Source: an uncultured Candidatus Entotheonella sp. (GTDB lineage: Bacteria > Tectomicrobia > Entotheonellia > Entotheonellales > Entotheonellaceae). Taken from it: a DNA stretch of 64,000 nt. Below, in pieces: positions 42,422 through 50,934 of the stretch (its first letter is position 1; every line of letters starts with the position of its first letter). The notes beneath the pieces are model-generated. The model was not told where the DNA came from. It was given only the letters and a program-made list of their open reading frames with translations, and did not search any database. Location: positions 1,907,489-1,971,488 of the forward strand of contig OY282375.1 of NCBI GenBank assembly GCA_958295825.1, in the 5' to 3' direction. The position numbers and the translations under genes are program-made.

Positions 42422-44659
42422 CTACCACGTCCGGGCATACGATATCGTCACCTTGGGGTTGATACCGGCCTCGGGGATTGCTGACAAGTGCCGCCGGTAT
42501 TCCTTGTCGGTCAGGTTGTCGATGCCCACATCGACCCGGAAGCCTTGAAACCATCCGGCATGTGGCTGCCAAGTGGCGAAAAGGTCGTAAACACTGTAGC
42601 CGGGTGTCGTATCCACGTCTTCAGGCACCCTGTGCTGGCCAGCAACCACCCGCACCCGGCCGCCCCCCGTGACGCCCCATGGCACGTGGGTGTAGCTGAC
42701 GCTGAGTATCCCTTTGCGCGGCGGAATATCTCCCAGCGGGACATCACCTGCTCCGTCGGCTCCTGTGATGTCGTCTCCCTTCGTGTCGGTGTAGCTAGCC
42801 CACACGTCTAGCCCCATCATGAAGATCCAGCGCAACTCGGCTTCGATTCCTTGTATGAGGGCTTTCGTTACATTGACATACTGGATTGTCGTCTGGGGCG
42901 GGGCAGGCATCTGACCAGGTATTGGGGGAGTGAAACTCACCCTCACGTCAGCATCGATAAAGTCGTCTACCTGGTTGCGGAACCAAGCAAGTTTGAAAAG
43001 AAAACGGTCGTGGTCCGACAGCACACCCTCGCGGCGCAGGCGAAGACCCACGTCGACACTACGGCTCTTCTCCGGTCCCAGTTCCGGATTCGGCAGAAAT
43101 TCTGCCGCCAGACCGGCGGTGTGGCTGCCGCTGATATACAACTCCCCGAATGCTGGGACGCGGAAGCCCTCGGCATAGTTGGCCTCCAGATACAGGAAGT
43201 CGGTCACTTTGAAGACCCCGCCGAGCTTGGGGCTGAGGTGGCTGTCAGTTACGTCCTCCTGCCCCTCGGTCTCGTTCTGAAAACGGTCCCAGCGCAATGC
43301 CGGAATAAGAAACAGGCGTTCTCCCAAGCTGATTTCATCCTGCACGTATAGGGACATCATGTGGGCGTCCGCATCAGGGAAGAAGAAATACGGATAACCA
43401 TCCTGCTCGGCGCGCTGGCGATCTTGGAAGTACTCGAAGCCGTACGTCAACACGTGCCGATGCGATGGTGACGGCCGGATGTCGGAGGAATTGCGCAGGT
43501 CGACGCCCGTGGTGTCATAATTAGTGACGTCCGGCCGGTCGTCCGACAGCCGGTGGCGGCGGGTGTCCAAGTTGGTGAGATAGGCAAATCCGCTAAAGCG
43601 AAGATGCGAGTTTTCCTCGTCATCGAACGTGTATCCCAGGCGGTAGGTCGTTTGCCTGGTCTGGCGGTTCATCAGTGGGTTGAAGCGGGCATCCGTCCGG
43701 CCATCAGGTGCCGCTGGCACCTCGCCGTCCTCCTCGAATCCCTGTATGGTGAAACGCAGCTCGGAATGACGCGCCGGGCGCCAGATCAGCTTCCCAAGGC
43801 CGTTGCGGACGTCTGTGGCAGAGTTGTCGAGACGGCCGGCGTCGCCGCCGAGTTCGATGTCTTGCCCCTGGCGGAACGTCAGGGAACTCAGGAATTCCAC
43901 GTTCGAACCCAAACGCCCAAACAGCATGCCGTCCATTAACACCTCTTCGTTAACGCCCTGAAAACCCAGTCTCAGTTGGCCGCCCATACGGTCACCTTCC
44001 TCCAGGAAGTCAGCCGGATCGACCGTACTCATGGCCAACACGCCGGCCAAGGCGCCACTGCCCCAGAGCGCCGAATTAGGCCCCCGCACCACCTCGATCT
44101 GACGCAGCGCGCCCACGTCCAGGAACATTCTGCCCTGATGGCCGGCGTTGTAATTGAGCCGCACGCCGTCCATGGTGGCGAGCACCCGCGGACCTGACAG
44201 GCCACGAATCGACGGCAACTCCGCAAGACGCCGCGGCCCGCCGCCCACCCCAATGCCTGGCTGGTAACGCAGCACGTCATCCAGACTCTGCGCCTGCATA
44301 CGGTCGATTTCTTCACGGTGAATCACGTTGACCTCGCCGGGAGTCTCCACCGGATCCCGCCGCGTCTTGGTCGCCGTGACCGTTATCGTGTCGGTGACCC
44401 ATGGTGTCTGTTGCCGAGCCGCCAGCCGTTCCTCGACGGCCGGCGCGGCTTCCTGCGCCACGATGCCATAACCTGGTACCACGCAGCACAGAGCTATGCA
44501 GAAAACCAAGGCGCGTCCCAAGGTATGCTGGTGTGGCACTCGCCCAAGGCGTTGTGGAGCCGTTCCCTGTTGCCATGCCGTCGTTGTTTGCAAGACGGTC
44601 TCCTTATCGATTAACCCTATGCGTTGAGGTTGTGACGAATCCTGCGGGCCGTTCAGCAC
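42422..44659 (-). CDS. TonB-dependent heme/hemoglobin receptor
   Basis: The 745-residue protein is an outer-membrane TonB receptor of the hemoglobin/heme/transferrin type. A signal helix lies near residues 50-66 (ALVFCIALCCVVPGYG) and a TonB box in DTITVTATKT. The plug domain has VNVIHREEIDRMQAQSLDDV, SIRGLSGPRVLATMDGVRL and RQIEVVRGPNSALWGSGALA. The beta-barrel ends in an aromatic residue (SYARTW). A Fur-like site at 44734-44752 lies 75 bases upstream. The hmuTUV operon is divergent. Confidence 0.92.
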   Translation of the reverse strand: MLNGPQDSSQPQRIGLIDKETVLQTTTAWQQGTAPQRLGRVPHQHTLGRALVFCIALCCVVPGYGIVAQEAAPAVEERLAARQQTPWVTDTITVTATKTRRDPVETPGEVNVIHREEIDRMQAQSLDDVLRYQPGIGVGGGPRRLAELPSIRGLSGPRVLATMDGVRLNYNAGHQGRMFLDVGALRQIEVVRGPNSALWGSGALAGVLAMSTVDPADFLEEGDRMGGQLRLGFQGVNEEVLMDGMLFGRLGSNVEFLSSLTFRQGQDIELGGDAGRLDNSATDVRNGLGKLIWRPARHSELRFTIQGFEEDGEVPAAPDGRTDARFNPLMNRQTRQTTYRLGYTFDDEENSHLRFSGFAYLTNLDTRRHRLSDDRPDVTNYDTTGVDLRNSSDIRPSPSHRHVLTYGFEYFQDRQRAEQDGYPYFFFPDADAHMMSLYVQDEISLGERLFLIPALRWDRFQNETEGQEDVTDSHLSPKLGGVFKVTDFLYLEANYAEGFRVPAFGELYISGSHTAGLAAEFLPNPELGPEKSRSVDVGLRLRREGVLSDHDRFLFKLAWFRNQVDDFIDADVRVSFTPPIPGQMPAPPQTTIQYVNVTKALIQGIEAELRWIFMMGLDVWASYTDTKGDDITGADGAGDVPLGDIPPRKGILSVSYTHVPWGVTGGGRVRVVAGQHRVPEDVDTTPGYSVYDLFATWQPHAGWFQGFRVDVGIDNLTDKEYRRHLSAIPEAGINPKVTISYARTW

Positions 44660-44733
44660 GGTTTACCGTTGCTCCGACCGCAATTGCCCACTGCCCACGG
44701 CAGATGGAGCGTTCAGATCGAATTCATAATATT

Positions 44734-44752
44734 GAAAACGGTTATCATTTTC
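44734..44752. promoter_or_regulatory. Fur-box-like site between receptor and hmuTUV
   Basis: GAAAACGGTTATCATTTTC matches 14 of 19 consensus positions. It lies 75 bases before the receptor start and 157 bases before the binding-protein gene, so it may repress both promoters. Confidence 0.72.
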
Positions 44753-44908
44753 CCTTTTGAGAATCTTGTAAACCCACTTGTATGGAGAACAAACATCATG
44801 AAGAGGGAATACCTAGTTACAAGTTGGTTTAAGAAGGGCGGTGGGTGAGGGTATGATGCGCAGCAATTCGACTCGCCCTAATCCTCTCAGTGGAGAAGAG
44901 AGCTCGCC

Positions 44909-45769
44909 ATGTCCCAACGTTGGTCTTTCCTGTTACCGGTGCTGATGGTCTGGATGGCCTTTGCTTCTGTGACGGATGCCGCGTCCCGCCTTGTCAGTGT
45001 CGGCGGCTCGGTGACCGAAATCGTGTACGCCTTGGGTGCCGGAGCCGATGTCGTGGGCGTGGACACATCGAGCACTTACCCGGAGGCCGCGACACAATTG
45101 CCGCAAGTGGGATACCAACGCCGGCTTTCCGCCGAAGGCGTATTGTCTCTGAAGCCGGACGTGGTGCTGGTCAGCAGCGATGCCGGTCCGCCGGTGGCTT
45201 TGGAGCATCTCAAGGCGGCTGTAGAAGTTGTCGAGGTCTCTTCGGTTTACAGCGTCGCCGGCGCCGAAGCCAAAATCCGCACGATCGCCCGAATTCTCGG
45301 TAGAGAAGACCAAGGCGAAAAACTGGTGGGCACCCTGCACTGCGACCTCGCCACCGCCCAAGCTGCCTTGAATCAGGTCCGCTCGCAGCCGCGCGTGCTG
45401 TTCCTGTATGCCCGTGGCTTAGGCACCCTGTACGTCTCGGGAACCGGCACAGCCGCCGACGCCATGATCCGGCTGGCCGGCGGGGTCAACGCCGTCAGCG
45501 AATACGAGGACTTCAAGCCGTTCACCCCGGAAGCCGTTGTGACAGCCGCGCCTGACGTACTGCTCATGCTGTCCCGAGGGCTTGAAAGCCTTGGCGGCAT
45601 CGAAGGACTCCTGCAACTCCCCGGCATCGCTCTCATCGAGGCTGCCAAGCATCGCCGCATCGTTGCCATGGACGACCTGTATCTGAGCAGCTTCGGCCCA
45701 CGTCTCGGAGCGGCGTTAAGGGAATTAATCTTCCATCTGCACCCTGAATTGCAACCGGATTCGCCGTGA
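44909..45769 (+). CDS. hmuT: Heme ABC transporter substrate-binding protein
   Basis: The 286-residue protein has a signal peptide (LLPVLMVWMAFASVTDA) and then RLVSVGGSVTEIVYALGAG, the standard start of class III heme-binding proteins. EYEDFKPFTPEAVVTAAPDVLLM is typical of HmuT. It delivers heme in the periplasm to HmuU. Its stop overlaps the hmuU start in a TGATG junction. Confidence 0.92.
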   Translation: MSQRWSFLLPVLMVWMAFASVTDAASRLVSVGGSVTEIVYALGAGADVVGVDTSSTYPEAATQLPQVGYQRRLSAEGVLSLKPDVVLVSSDAGPPVALEHLKAAVEVVEVSSVYSVAGAEAKIRTIARILGREDQGEKLVGTLHCDLATAQAALNQVRSQPRVLFLYARGLGTLYVSGTGTAADAMIRLAGGVNAVSEYEDFKPFTPEAVVTAAPDVLLMLSRGLESLGGIEGLLQLPGIALIEAAKHRRIVAMDDLYLSSFGPRLGAALRELIFHLHPELQPDSP

Positions 45770-46890
45770 TGCGAGAGGCGGTTGCAGAGGAAACGGATTC
45801 GGAGAGAGGCGACGCTACCCGTCCGGAAGCGCCCATACCCCTCCGCCAACGATGGGCGGCGCTCGTCCTGATGATCCTGTTCGTGCTCTTGTTGCTGAGC
45901 GGCATTGTTGCCGTTGGCACGGGGATGGTGCACATTGCGCCTGCTCAGGTCATCGCCATTCTGGCCCAGCAGGTCGGCTTGTCTCTGCCGTGGGAGTATG
46001 GTTCCCAGCACGAGGCGGTGCTGATGACCATCCGCCTGCCCCGGGTCCTGTTGGCCGTTCTCGTCGGCGCCGGGCTAGCGGTGTCTGGTGCAGCCATGCA
46101 AGGGCTGTTTCGCAATCCGTTGGCCGACCCCGGCTTGGTGGGCGTGTCCAGCGGCGCAGCGCTGGCTGCTGTGGCGGTGATCGTGCTCGGCGCCACTTGG
46201 CTGCCTGGCATCACCCGCCTGCTGGGTCCGTTCACCCTGCCGCTGGCAGCCTTTGTCGGCGGCGTGAGCACCACCCTGCTGGTGTACCGCGTGGCGCGCG
46301 TTGCCAGACGCACCGTGGTGGCCACCCTACTGCTGACCGGTATTGCGGTGAACGCGCTAGCCGGCGCGGGCACGGGGCTGTTGACCTTCGTCGCCACCGA
46401 CGAGGCGCTGCGCAACATCACCTTCTGGAGTCTGGGAAGCCTGAGCGGTGCGACCTGGAGCGCGGTCGGGGTGGTGGCAACGTGCATCGTGCCCGCCGTG
46501 TGGCTGCTGACGCGCGGCGCTCTGGCCCTGAACGTGATGCTGCTGGGAGAAATGGAAGCCGGTCATCTTGGGGTGCACGTGGAACGGGTCAAACAAATCA
46601 ATGTGCTTCTCGTGGGGTTGACGGTCGGAGCCGCCGTTTCCGTCACCGGCATCATCGGCTTTGTGGGACTCGTCGTGCCCCACCTGCTGCGCTTGCTGGT
46701 TGGCCCTGACCACCGCTACGTGATGCCGGGTGCCGTCCTGTTCGGCGCCGTCCTGCTGCTGGGTGCCGACCTGCTGGCCCGCACGCTCGTCACGCCGGCG
46801 GAATTGCCGATCGGTATCGTCACCGCCGCTCTTGGCGCGCCCTGCTTCCTGTGGCTGCTCATGCGCCAGCGGCACCAGTGGAGCCTGTGA
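45769..46890 (+). CDS. hmuU: Heme ABC transporter permease (FecCD family)
   Basis: The protein of about 373 residues has eight to ten membrane helices. Family motifs include RLPRVLLAVLVGAGLAVSGA, GLFRNPLADPGLVGVSSGA, ITGIIGFVGLVVPHLLRLL and GADLLARTL. Start codons GTG 45766 and ATG 45769 are both possible; the ATG forms a TGATG overlap with hmuT. Confidence 0.92.
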   Translation: MREAVAEETDSERGDATRPEAPIPLRQRWAALVLMILFVLLLLSGIVAVGTGMVHIAPAQVIAILAQQVGLSLPWEYGSQHEAVLMTIRLPRVLLAVLVGAGLAVSGAAMQGLFRNPLADPGLVGVSSGAALAAVAVIVLGATWLPGITRLLGPFTLPLAAFVGGVSTTLLVYRVARVARRTVVATLLLTGIAVNALAGAGTGLLTFVATDEALRNITFWSLGSLSGATWSAVGVVATCIVPAVWLLTRGALALNVMLLGEMEAGHLGVHVERVKQINVLLVGLTVGAAVSVTGIIGFVGLVVPHLLRLLVGPDHRYVMPGAVLFGAVLLLGADLLARTLVTPAELPIGIVTAALGAPCFLWLLMRQRHQWSL

Positions 46891-47660
46891 TGCTTGCCGT
46901 GCGGAACATCCACGTGCGCGTTGGCGCAAGCCACTTGCTTACCGACGTGTCACTGACCGTCTCAAACGGTGAGGTCGTGGCCATCGTAGGCCCCAACGGC
47001 GCCGGCAAATCAACCCTGCTCAAGGCCCTGTGCGGCGACATCACTCCAAGCTGCGGCGAGGTCGTGCTCAATGGCCGGCGCCTGCAAGCGTGGCAACGCC
47101 GTGAACGCGCCCGGGTCATGGGGGTGCTGCCTCAGGAATCGACTCTGACGTTTCCGTTCACGGTTCTCGAAGTGGTCGTGATGGGCCGCACCCCGCACGG
47201 TCCCGGCGGCCGGGAGGACCAGACCATTGCCCGTGCCGCCTTGGAAGCCGCCGGCATGGGTGCTTTTGAGCAGCGCATCTACCCGACCCTATCGGGCGGC
47301 GAACGGCAGCGCGTGCATGTCGCACGAGTGTTGGCGCAGGTGTGGGAAGAGCCCGGAGACGGTCCTTGCTATCTGCTGCTCGACGAACCGACCACAAGCC
47401 TGGATCCGGCGTACCAACACCACACGCTCGAAACCTTCAGGCAGTTCGCCGCCAAGGGTGCAGGCGTGCTGGCCGTCCTGCACGACCTCAATCTCGCGGC
47501 GCAATTCGCGGACCGCATCGTCGTCCTGCGGGACGGTCATCAACTGGCTTCCGGCTGCCCGCACGATGTCCTGACACCAGACATCATCCAAGCTGCCTTC
47601 GCCTTTTCCGCCACGGTAATGCCCCATTCATCTCGGCCCTGCCCATTGGTGGTGTCGTAG
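46890..47660 (+). CDS. hmuV: Heme ABC transporter ATP-binding protein
   Basis: The 256-residue protein is the ATPase of the heme importer. VGPNGAGKSTLLKAL (Walker A), LSGGERQRVHVARVLAQ (signature) and LLLDEPTTSLDP (Walker B) are intact, and AVLHDLNLAAQFADRIVVL carries the switch histidine. The start ATG 46890 overlaps the hmuU stop by one base. Confidence 0.94.
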   Translation: MLAVRNIHVRVGASHLLTDVSLTVSNGEVVAIVGPNGAGKSTLLKALCGDITPSCGEVVLNGRRLQAWQRRERARVMGVLPQESTLTFPFTVLEVVVMGRTPHGPGGREDQTIARAALEAAGMGAFEQRIYPTLSGGERQRVHVARVLAQVWEEPGDGPCYLLLDEPTTSLDPAYQHHTLETFRQFAAKGAGVLAVLHDLNLAAQFADRIVVLRDGHQLASGCPHDVLTPDIIQAAFAFSATVMPHSSRPCPLVVS

Positions 47661-47707
47661 CGAGGGGCGGGCGAGACCCCGACCAACCATGCGGAGGAAG
47701 AAACAAC

Positions 47708-48019
47708 ATGGCCTATATTACGATGAACAATTTCCAAGTGGCGGCTGAGCAGGCGGAGGAATTCGAAGCGCGCTGGCGACAGCGACGCAGCCACTTGCAG
47801 GAAGTGCCGGGATTCGAAAGTTTCCGTCTCCTGCGCGGCGACGAATCGGAAGGGGTGGTCCATTACGCGTCGCACGCCGTCTGGGCATCGAAGGAAGCAT
47901 TTGAAGCCTGGACGAAATCGGACCATTTTGCGCAGGCTCACGGCGGGGACCCACTGCCGGAGGGCATGGTGCTGGGGCACCCCAAGCTGCAGCGTTTCGA
48001 GATCGTTCTACAAAGCTGA
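47708..48019 (+). CDS. IsdG-like heme-degrading monooxygenase
   Basis: The 103-residue protein is in the antibiotic biosynthesis monooxygenase / IsdG fold. Asn7 (MNNFQV), Trp68 (EAWTK) and His78 (AQAH) match the N-W-H catalytic triad spacing of IsdG-type heme oxygenases. It follows hmuV by 47 bases on the same strand, so it probably opens the heme ring after import and releases iron in the cytoplasm. A GGAGGAAG site precedes the ATG. Confidence 0.85.
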   Translation: MAYITMNNFQVAAEQAEEFEARWRQRRSHLQEVPGFESFRLLRGDESEGVVHYASHAVWASKEAFEAWTKSDHFAQAHGGDPLPEGMVLGHPKLQRFEIVLQS

Positions 48020-48157
48020 AGATGGGATTGCCTGTCATCGGGCGCGGCTTGGCCGCCTCGCCGGCGTCGTAGTCCACGGACGTAGCCCAACGGCGAGGCA
48101 CGGCGACTGCCCCATTTGACCTGTCTCTTGACATAGCAATGCAAGCATTGTTAAATT

Positions 48158-48176
48158 GAAAACGATTGTCAATATC
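48158..48176 (+). promoter_or_regulatory. Fur-box-like site upstream of the 48254 gene
   Basis: GAAAACGATTGTCAATATC matches 14 of 19 consensus positions. It lies 77 bases before ATG 48254 and starts a new transcription unit after the IsdG-like gene. Confidence 0.7.
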
Positions 48177-48253
48177 AGTTAATTTATGAGATACCTGTCG
48201 CGTTGGCAGGGAAGGGCTGGAACCGGACGAAGCATGCGATAAGGAGGGAATGT

Positions 48254-48562
48254 ATGCGGGAAGAAATCATCGCCACGATTCCCCAGGACGAAGCCGAGGT
48301 CACCCTCGAGGTGGCACTCGTTCACGACGAGACGGGTGACGCATGTATTGAGTTGCGCCACTTGGTATGGGGAAAGGGATTGGGCTGGTATCGCCAGAAA
48401 ACCCTGCGTCTGGAAGCACGGGCGGCGCATTCGTTGTTGAGGGCGCTGGGCCAGGTACGACGTCATCTGGTACCCAGAGGCAAGGCCGGATCGAACAAGA
48501 AAGTCATTCCGTTTCCGGGTGTTGGGCCTTCTTCGGCTGAGACGAAGCGCCGGGCGATCTGA
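48254..48562 (+). CDS. Small hypothetical protein under a Fur-like site
   Basis: The 102-residue protein has an excellent AAGGAGGG ribosome site. The region HLVWGKGLGWYRQKTLRLEARAAHSLLRAL loosely recalls the PC4/YdbC single-strand nucleic acid-binding fold, but I cannot assign it. The tail is basic. It is probably expressed under iron limitation. Confidence 0.6.
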   Translation: MREEIIATIPQDEAEVTLEVALVHDETGDACIELRHLVWGKGLGWYRQKTLRLEARAAHSLLRALGQVRRHLVPRGKAGSNKKVIPFPGVGPSSAETKRRAI

Positions 48563-48620
48563 GGCGGGTCCCGGCGTTCCTGTTCAACGATCCACGTATC
48601 CACAGGCGGTGGCTCAACGA

Positions 48621-48740
48621 ATGAAATCATCGTGCTGCAAACGCTACAAACGCAAGGGCAAGGCCTGCCGAGGCTGTCCCACCATGGCCCAGCTGGGGAA
48701 GAAAGAGGCCAAGCAACTGCTGAAGAAACACCGCAAATAA
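48621..48740 (+). CDS. Cysteine-rich mini-protein of 39 residues
   Basis: Starting MKSSCCKRYKRKGKACRGCP, this small basic peptide has four cysteines in a CC-x10-C-x2-C arrangement that could bind a metal or Fe-S cluster. The rest is lysine-rich. It lies 58 bases after the 48254 gene in the same direction and just before the convergent ferritin-like gene. A clear ribosome site is lacking. Confidence 0.5.
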   Translation: MKSSCCKRYKRKGKACRGCPTMAQLGKKEAKQLLKKHRK

Positions 48741-48788
48741 AGCCGGACCTCTCCATTCGCCCACAGCGGAACGAATCTCGCCACCTGT

Positions 48789-49247
48789 CTACACCACCCG
48801 CAGATTGACTTCAGGCGCAACCGCGCCGGTCGCCACCATATCCAGACACAACTCAAGCTCTTCGATGTCACGCTGCTCGCCCTCGATGTGGTCTTCCAGC
48901 ATGTTGGTGAGCGCCACGTCATCGGCGGCCAGTTTGTGAGCCTCCAGATACGCCTGCATGGCGGCACGTTCGAGGCCCAGGTCTTGCCGCAGCATCTCTT
49001 CAAGGTCAAGCGACTGGCGAATAGTAGCCCCGACTTCCACCGTCGGCATACCACCCAGGGCTACGATTTTCTGGCCGAACTTGGCGGCGTGCTCCTGGGC
49101 CGCGCGGCTCTCGGACATGAAGAACTCCGAGTACACCTTGCGCCACAGGCCGCGCGCCAGAAGCGCGTGCTGCTTGTACTGGATGCAGGCCGCGTGCTCC
49201 AAGGCGACCGCTTTGTTGAGTGCATCAATGACTTGCCGTGTATCCAT
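48789..49247 (-). CDS. Ferritin-like (bacterioferritin/Dps-type) diiron protein
   Basis: The 152-residue four-helix protein matches the bacterioferritin-like superfamily. ALEHAACIQYKQHALL carries the first Glu-x2-His, SESRAAQEHAAKFG the second, and MLEDHIEGEQRDIEELELCL the third, giving the diiron ligands. It stores or detoxifies iron. It is transcribed divergently from the imelysin operon, with a Fur-like site and a palindrome between them. Ferritins are more often induced by iron, so a Fur site here is notable. Confidence 0.85.
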   Translation of the reverse strand: MDTRQVIDALNKAVALEHAACIQYKQHALLARGLWRKVYSEFFMSESRAAQEHAAKFGQKIVALGGMPTVEVGATIRQSLDLEEMLRQDLGLERAAMQAYLEAHKLAADDVALTNMLEDHIEGEQRDIEELELCLDMVATGAVAPEVNLRVV

Positions 49248-49325
49248 CGTTTCATTCTCCTCAAATTGGATTGATTATCGTGAACGAAGGCAAAAAATAC
49301 CTCATGGTTTTCTGATTGTCAATAT

Positions 49326-49348
49326 AACTTATTATTTTTCAATAAGTT
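49326..49348. promoter_or_regulatory. Palindrome in the ferritin/imelysin divergent promoter region
   Basis: AACTTATT and AATAAGTT form perfect 8-base arms around ATTTTTC. It is AT-rich and beside a Fur-like site. It may be an operator for a second regulator. Confidence 0.5.
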
Positions 49349-49354
49349 AATAAC

Positions 49355-49373
49355 AATAGTCATTCTCGTTATC
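49355..49373. promoter_or_regulatory. Fur-box-like site (ferritin/imelysin)
   Basis: Read on the minus strand, GATAACGAGAATGACTATT matches 14 of 19 Fur positions. It lies 108 bases before the ferritin-like start and 152 bases before the imelysin start. Confidence 0.68.
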
Positions 49374-49392
49374 GCTTTCCGCGATAGTGGGA

Positions 49393-49413
49393 CGTCGGAT
49401 TACGCCTGCGCTT
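49393..49413. repeat. Half copy of the GTCGGATTACGC palindromic repeat
   Basis: GTCGGATTACGCCTGCGCTTA resembles the left half of the palindrome at 29128, but the right arm is not preserved. Confidence 0.5.
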
Positions 49414-49524
49414 AGGGGCTACTTACAAGTGGGTTCCCATGCCGCAAGGTGCTCTTTATAGTCTGTCACTTTAGCGGTTGTTTACGTTACCCCGTATGCC
49501 CCCAACGGCAAAGGAGGTGGAAGC

Positions 49525-50934
49525 GTGCGCTCATTTCGACAAAGTCGGCTAATCTGGTGCCTGATATTCGTATTGGGATTGGGTGTCACTATGTTCCTCG
49601 GAGGCTGCGAATCCGACGATGATGAACCGGATGATGCACCGGTAGTCGAATTACCTACCACGAGGGCGAACGTGGTCCGCACCAACGCAAACATCGCATT
49701 CGCCGGCTATGCTGACGCGTATGCCACCGCAGCGGATCTGAAAATCGCCATCGACGATTTCGTGAAGGCTCCGACCGAGATGTCCTTGCAGACCGCCAGG
49801 ATGGCTTGGTTGCGGGCGCGCGAGGCTTATCAGCCGACTGAGGTGTACCGCTTTCGACCCGGCCCGATTGAGGACCTTGCGGATAACGGGACGATGGTTA
49901 TGGGCGAGGGGCCCGAAGCGCGCATCAATGGCTGGCCACTGGGTGAGGCTTTGATTGATTACGTTGCTGATGGAATACCCGATGGCGATCCGGGCGATCA
50001 GGAGAGTGTCGAAGCTGCTGGCATTTCTTATCCCGACAACATCATTTCTGATACGGCAAATGTGCCAACGATTACCAGAGACACCATCATGCCCTTCGTC
50101 GAATTCAATGATGATCGCAATATCGGCACGGGTTACCACGCCATCGAGTTCTTGCTGTGGGGTCAGGATTTGAATGAGGGGGACACATCCAGGTGGACCA
50201 CCCCTCGAGACGACACGCCGGGGCAGCGTCCGGTTTCCGACTACTCCCAGAATGCCGGATGCACCAGCGGCCGGGGAAATTCTCAACCCGCCATGATCTG
50301 CACGCGACGGGCGACCTACCTCAAAGTTGTCGCGGAACTCCTAGTCCATGACCTGCAGCGCCTTGTGGACGCTTGGAATCCCAACGGCACAAGCAACCAC
50401 TATGCGTCATATACCGCCGAAGACAATGCGAACGCTTCCCTAGCCGGAATGCTGCAAAGCATGGGGCGCATGGGATTCGGCGAGTTGGCGGGCGAGCGTA
50501 TCAACATTGCCCGCGCCAATAACTCGCAGGAAGACGAACACTCCTGCTTCAGCGACAACACGCACCGTGACATCCTGCTCAACGTGGTCGGCATCCAGAA
50601 CCAGTATTTGGGTCAATACAGCTTTGAGGGGGATAGGATTGAGGGCCCCGGGGTCTACGACCTCCTGATGGCGGCAGACCCCGAGCTTGCGGAAGATTTG
50701 CGCATGGCGATTGAGGATTCGATTATCAAGGCGGAGGTAATCGACGCCAAAGCCATGGCCGGCAAGCCATTCGACCAGCAAATCGAGGAGGGTCCCGAGA
50801 ATCTGGACATCAAGGGCCTCATCGCCGCCTTGGTAAGGCAGACCGCCTTGATCGAACAGGCGATCCAGGCGCTCGAACTCGAAACTGAGGACCTCGAGCA
50901 GGATACCGAGGAAGACATCAAAGACCTCGCTTAG
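49525..50934 (+). CDS. Imelysin-family (IrpA-like, M75) lipoprotein
   Basis: The 469-residue protein has a lipoprotein signal (LGVTMFLGGC) and two imelysin-type helical repeats. The diagnostic GxHxxE is GYHAIEFLLWGQD near residue 205. Imelysin-like proteins act in iron uptake in the periplasm or at the membrane. GTG 49525 follows a strong AAGGAGG. It starts the operon 49525-56727, in which the order imelysin / di-heme / di-heme / imelysin / DUF1513 is typical. Confidence 0.9.
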   Translation: MRSFRQSRLIWCLIFVLGLGVTMFLGGCESDDDEPDDAPVVELPTTRANVVRTNANIAFAGYADAYATAADLKIAIDDFVKAPTEMSLQTARMAWLRAREAYQPTEVYRFRPGPIEDLADNGTMVMGEGPEARINGWPLGEALIDYVADGIPDGDPGDQESVEAAGISYPDNIISDTANVPTITRDTIMPFVEFNDDRNIGTGYHAIEFLLWGQDLNEGDTSRWTTPRDDTPGQRPVSDYSQNAGCTSGRGNSQPAMICTRRATYLKVVAELLVHDLQRLVDAWNPNGTSNHYASYTAEDNANASLAGMLQSMGRMGFGELAGERINIARANNSQEDEHSCFSDNTHRDILLNVVGIQNQYLGQYSFEGDRIEGPGVYDLLMAADPELAEDLRMAIEDSIIKAEVIDAKAMAGKPFDQQIEEGPENLDIKGLIAALVRQTALIEQAIQALELETEDLEQDTEEDIKDLA

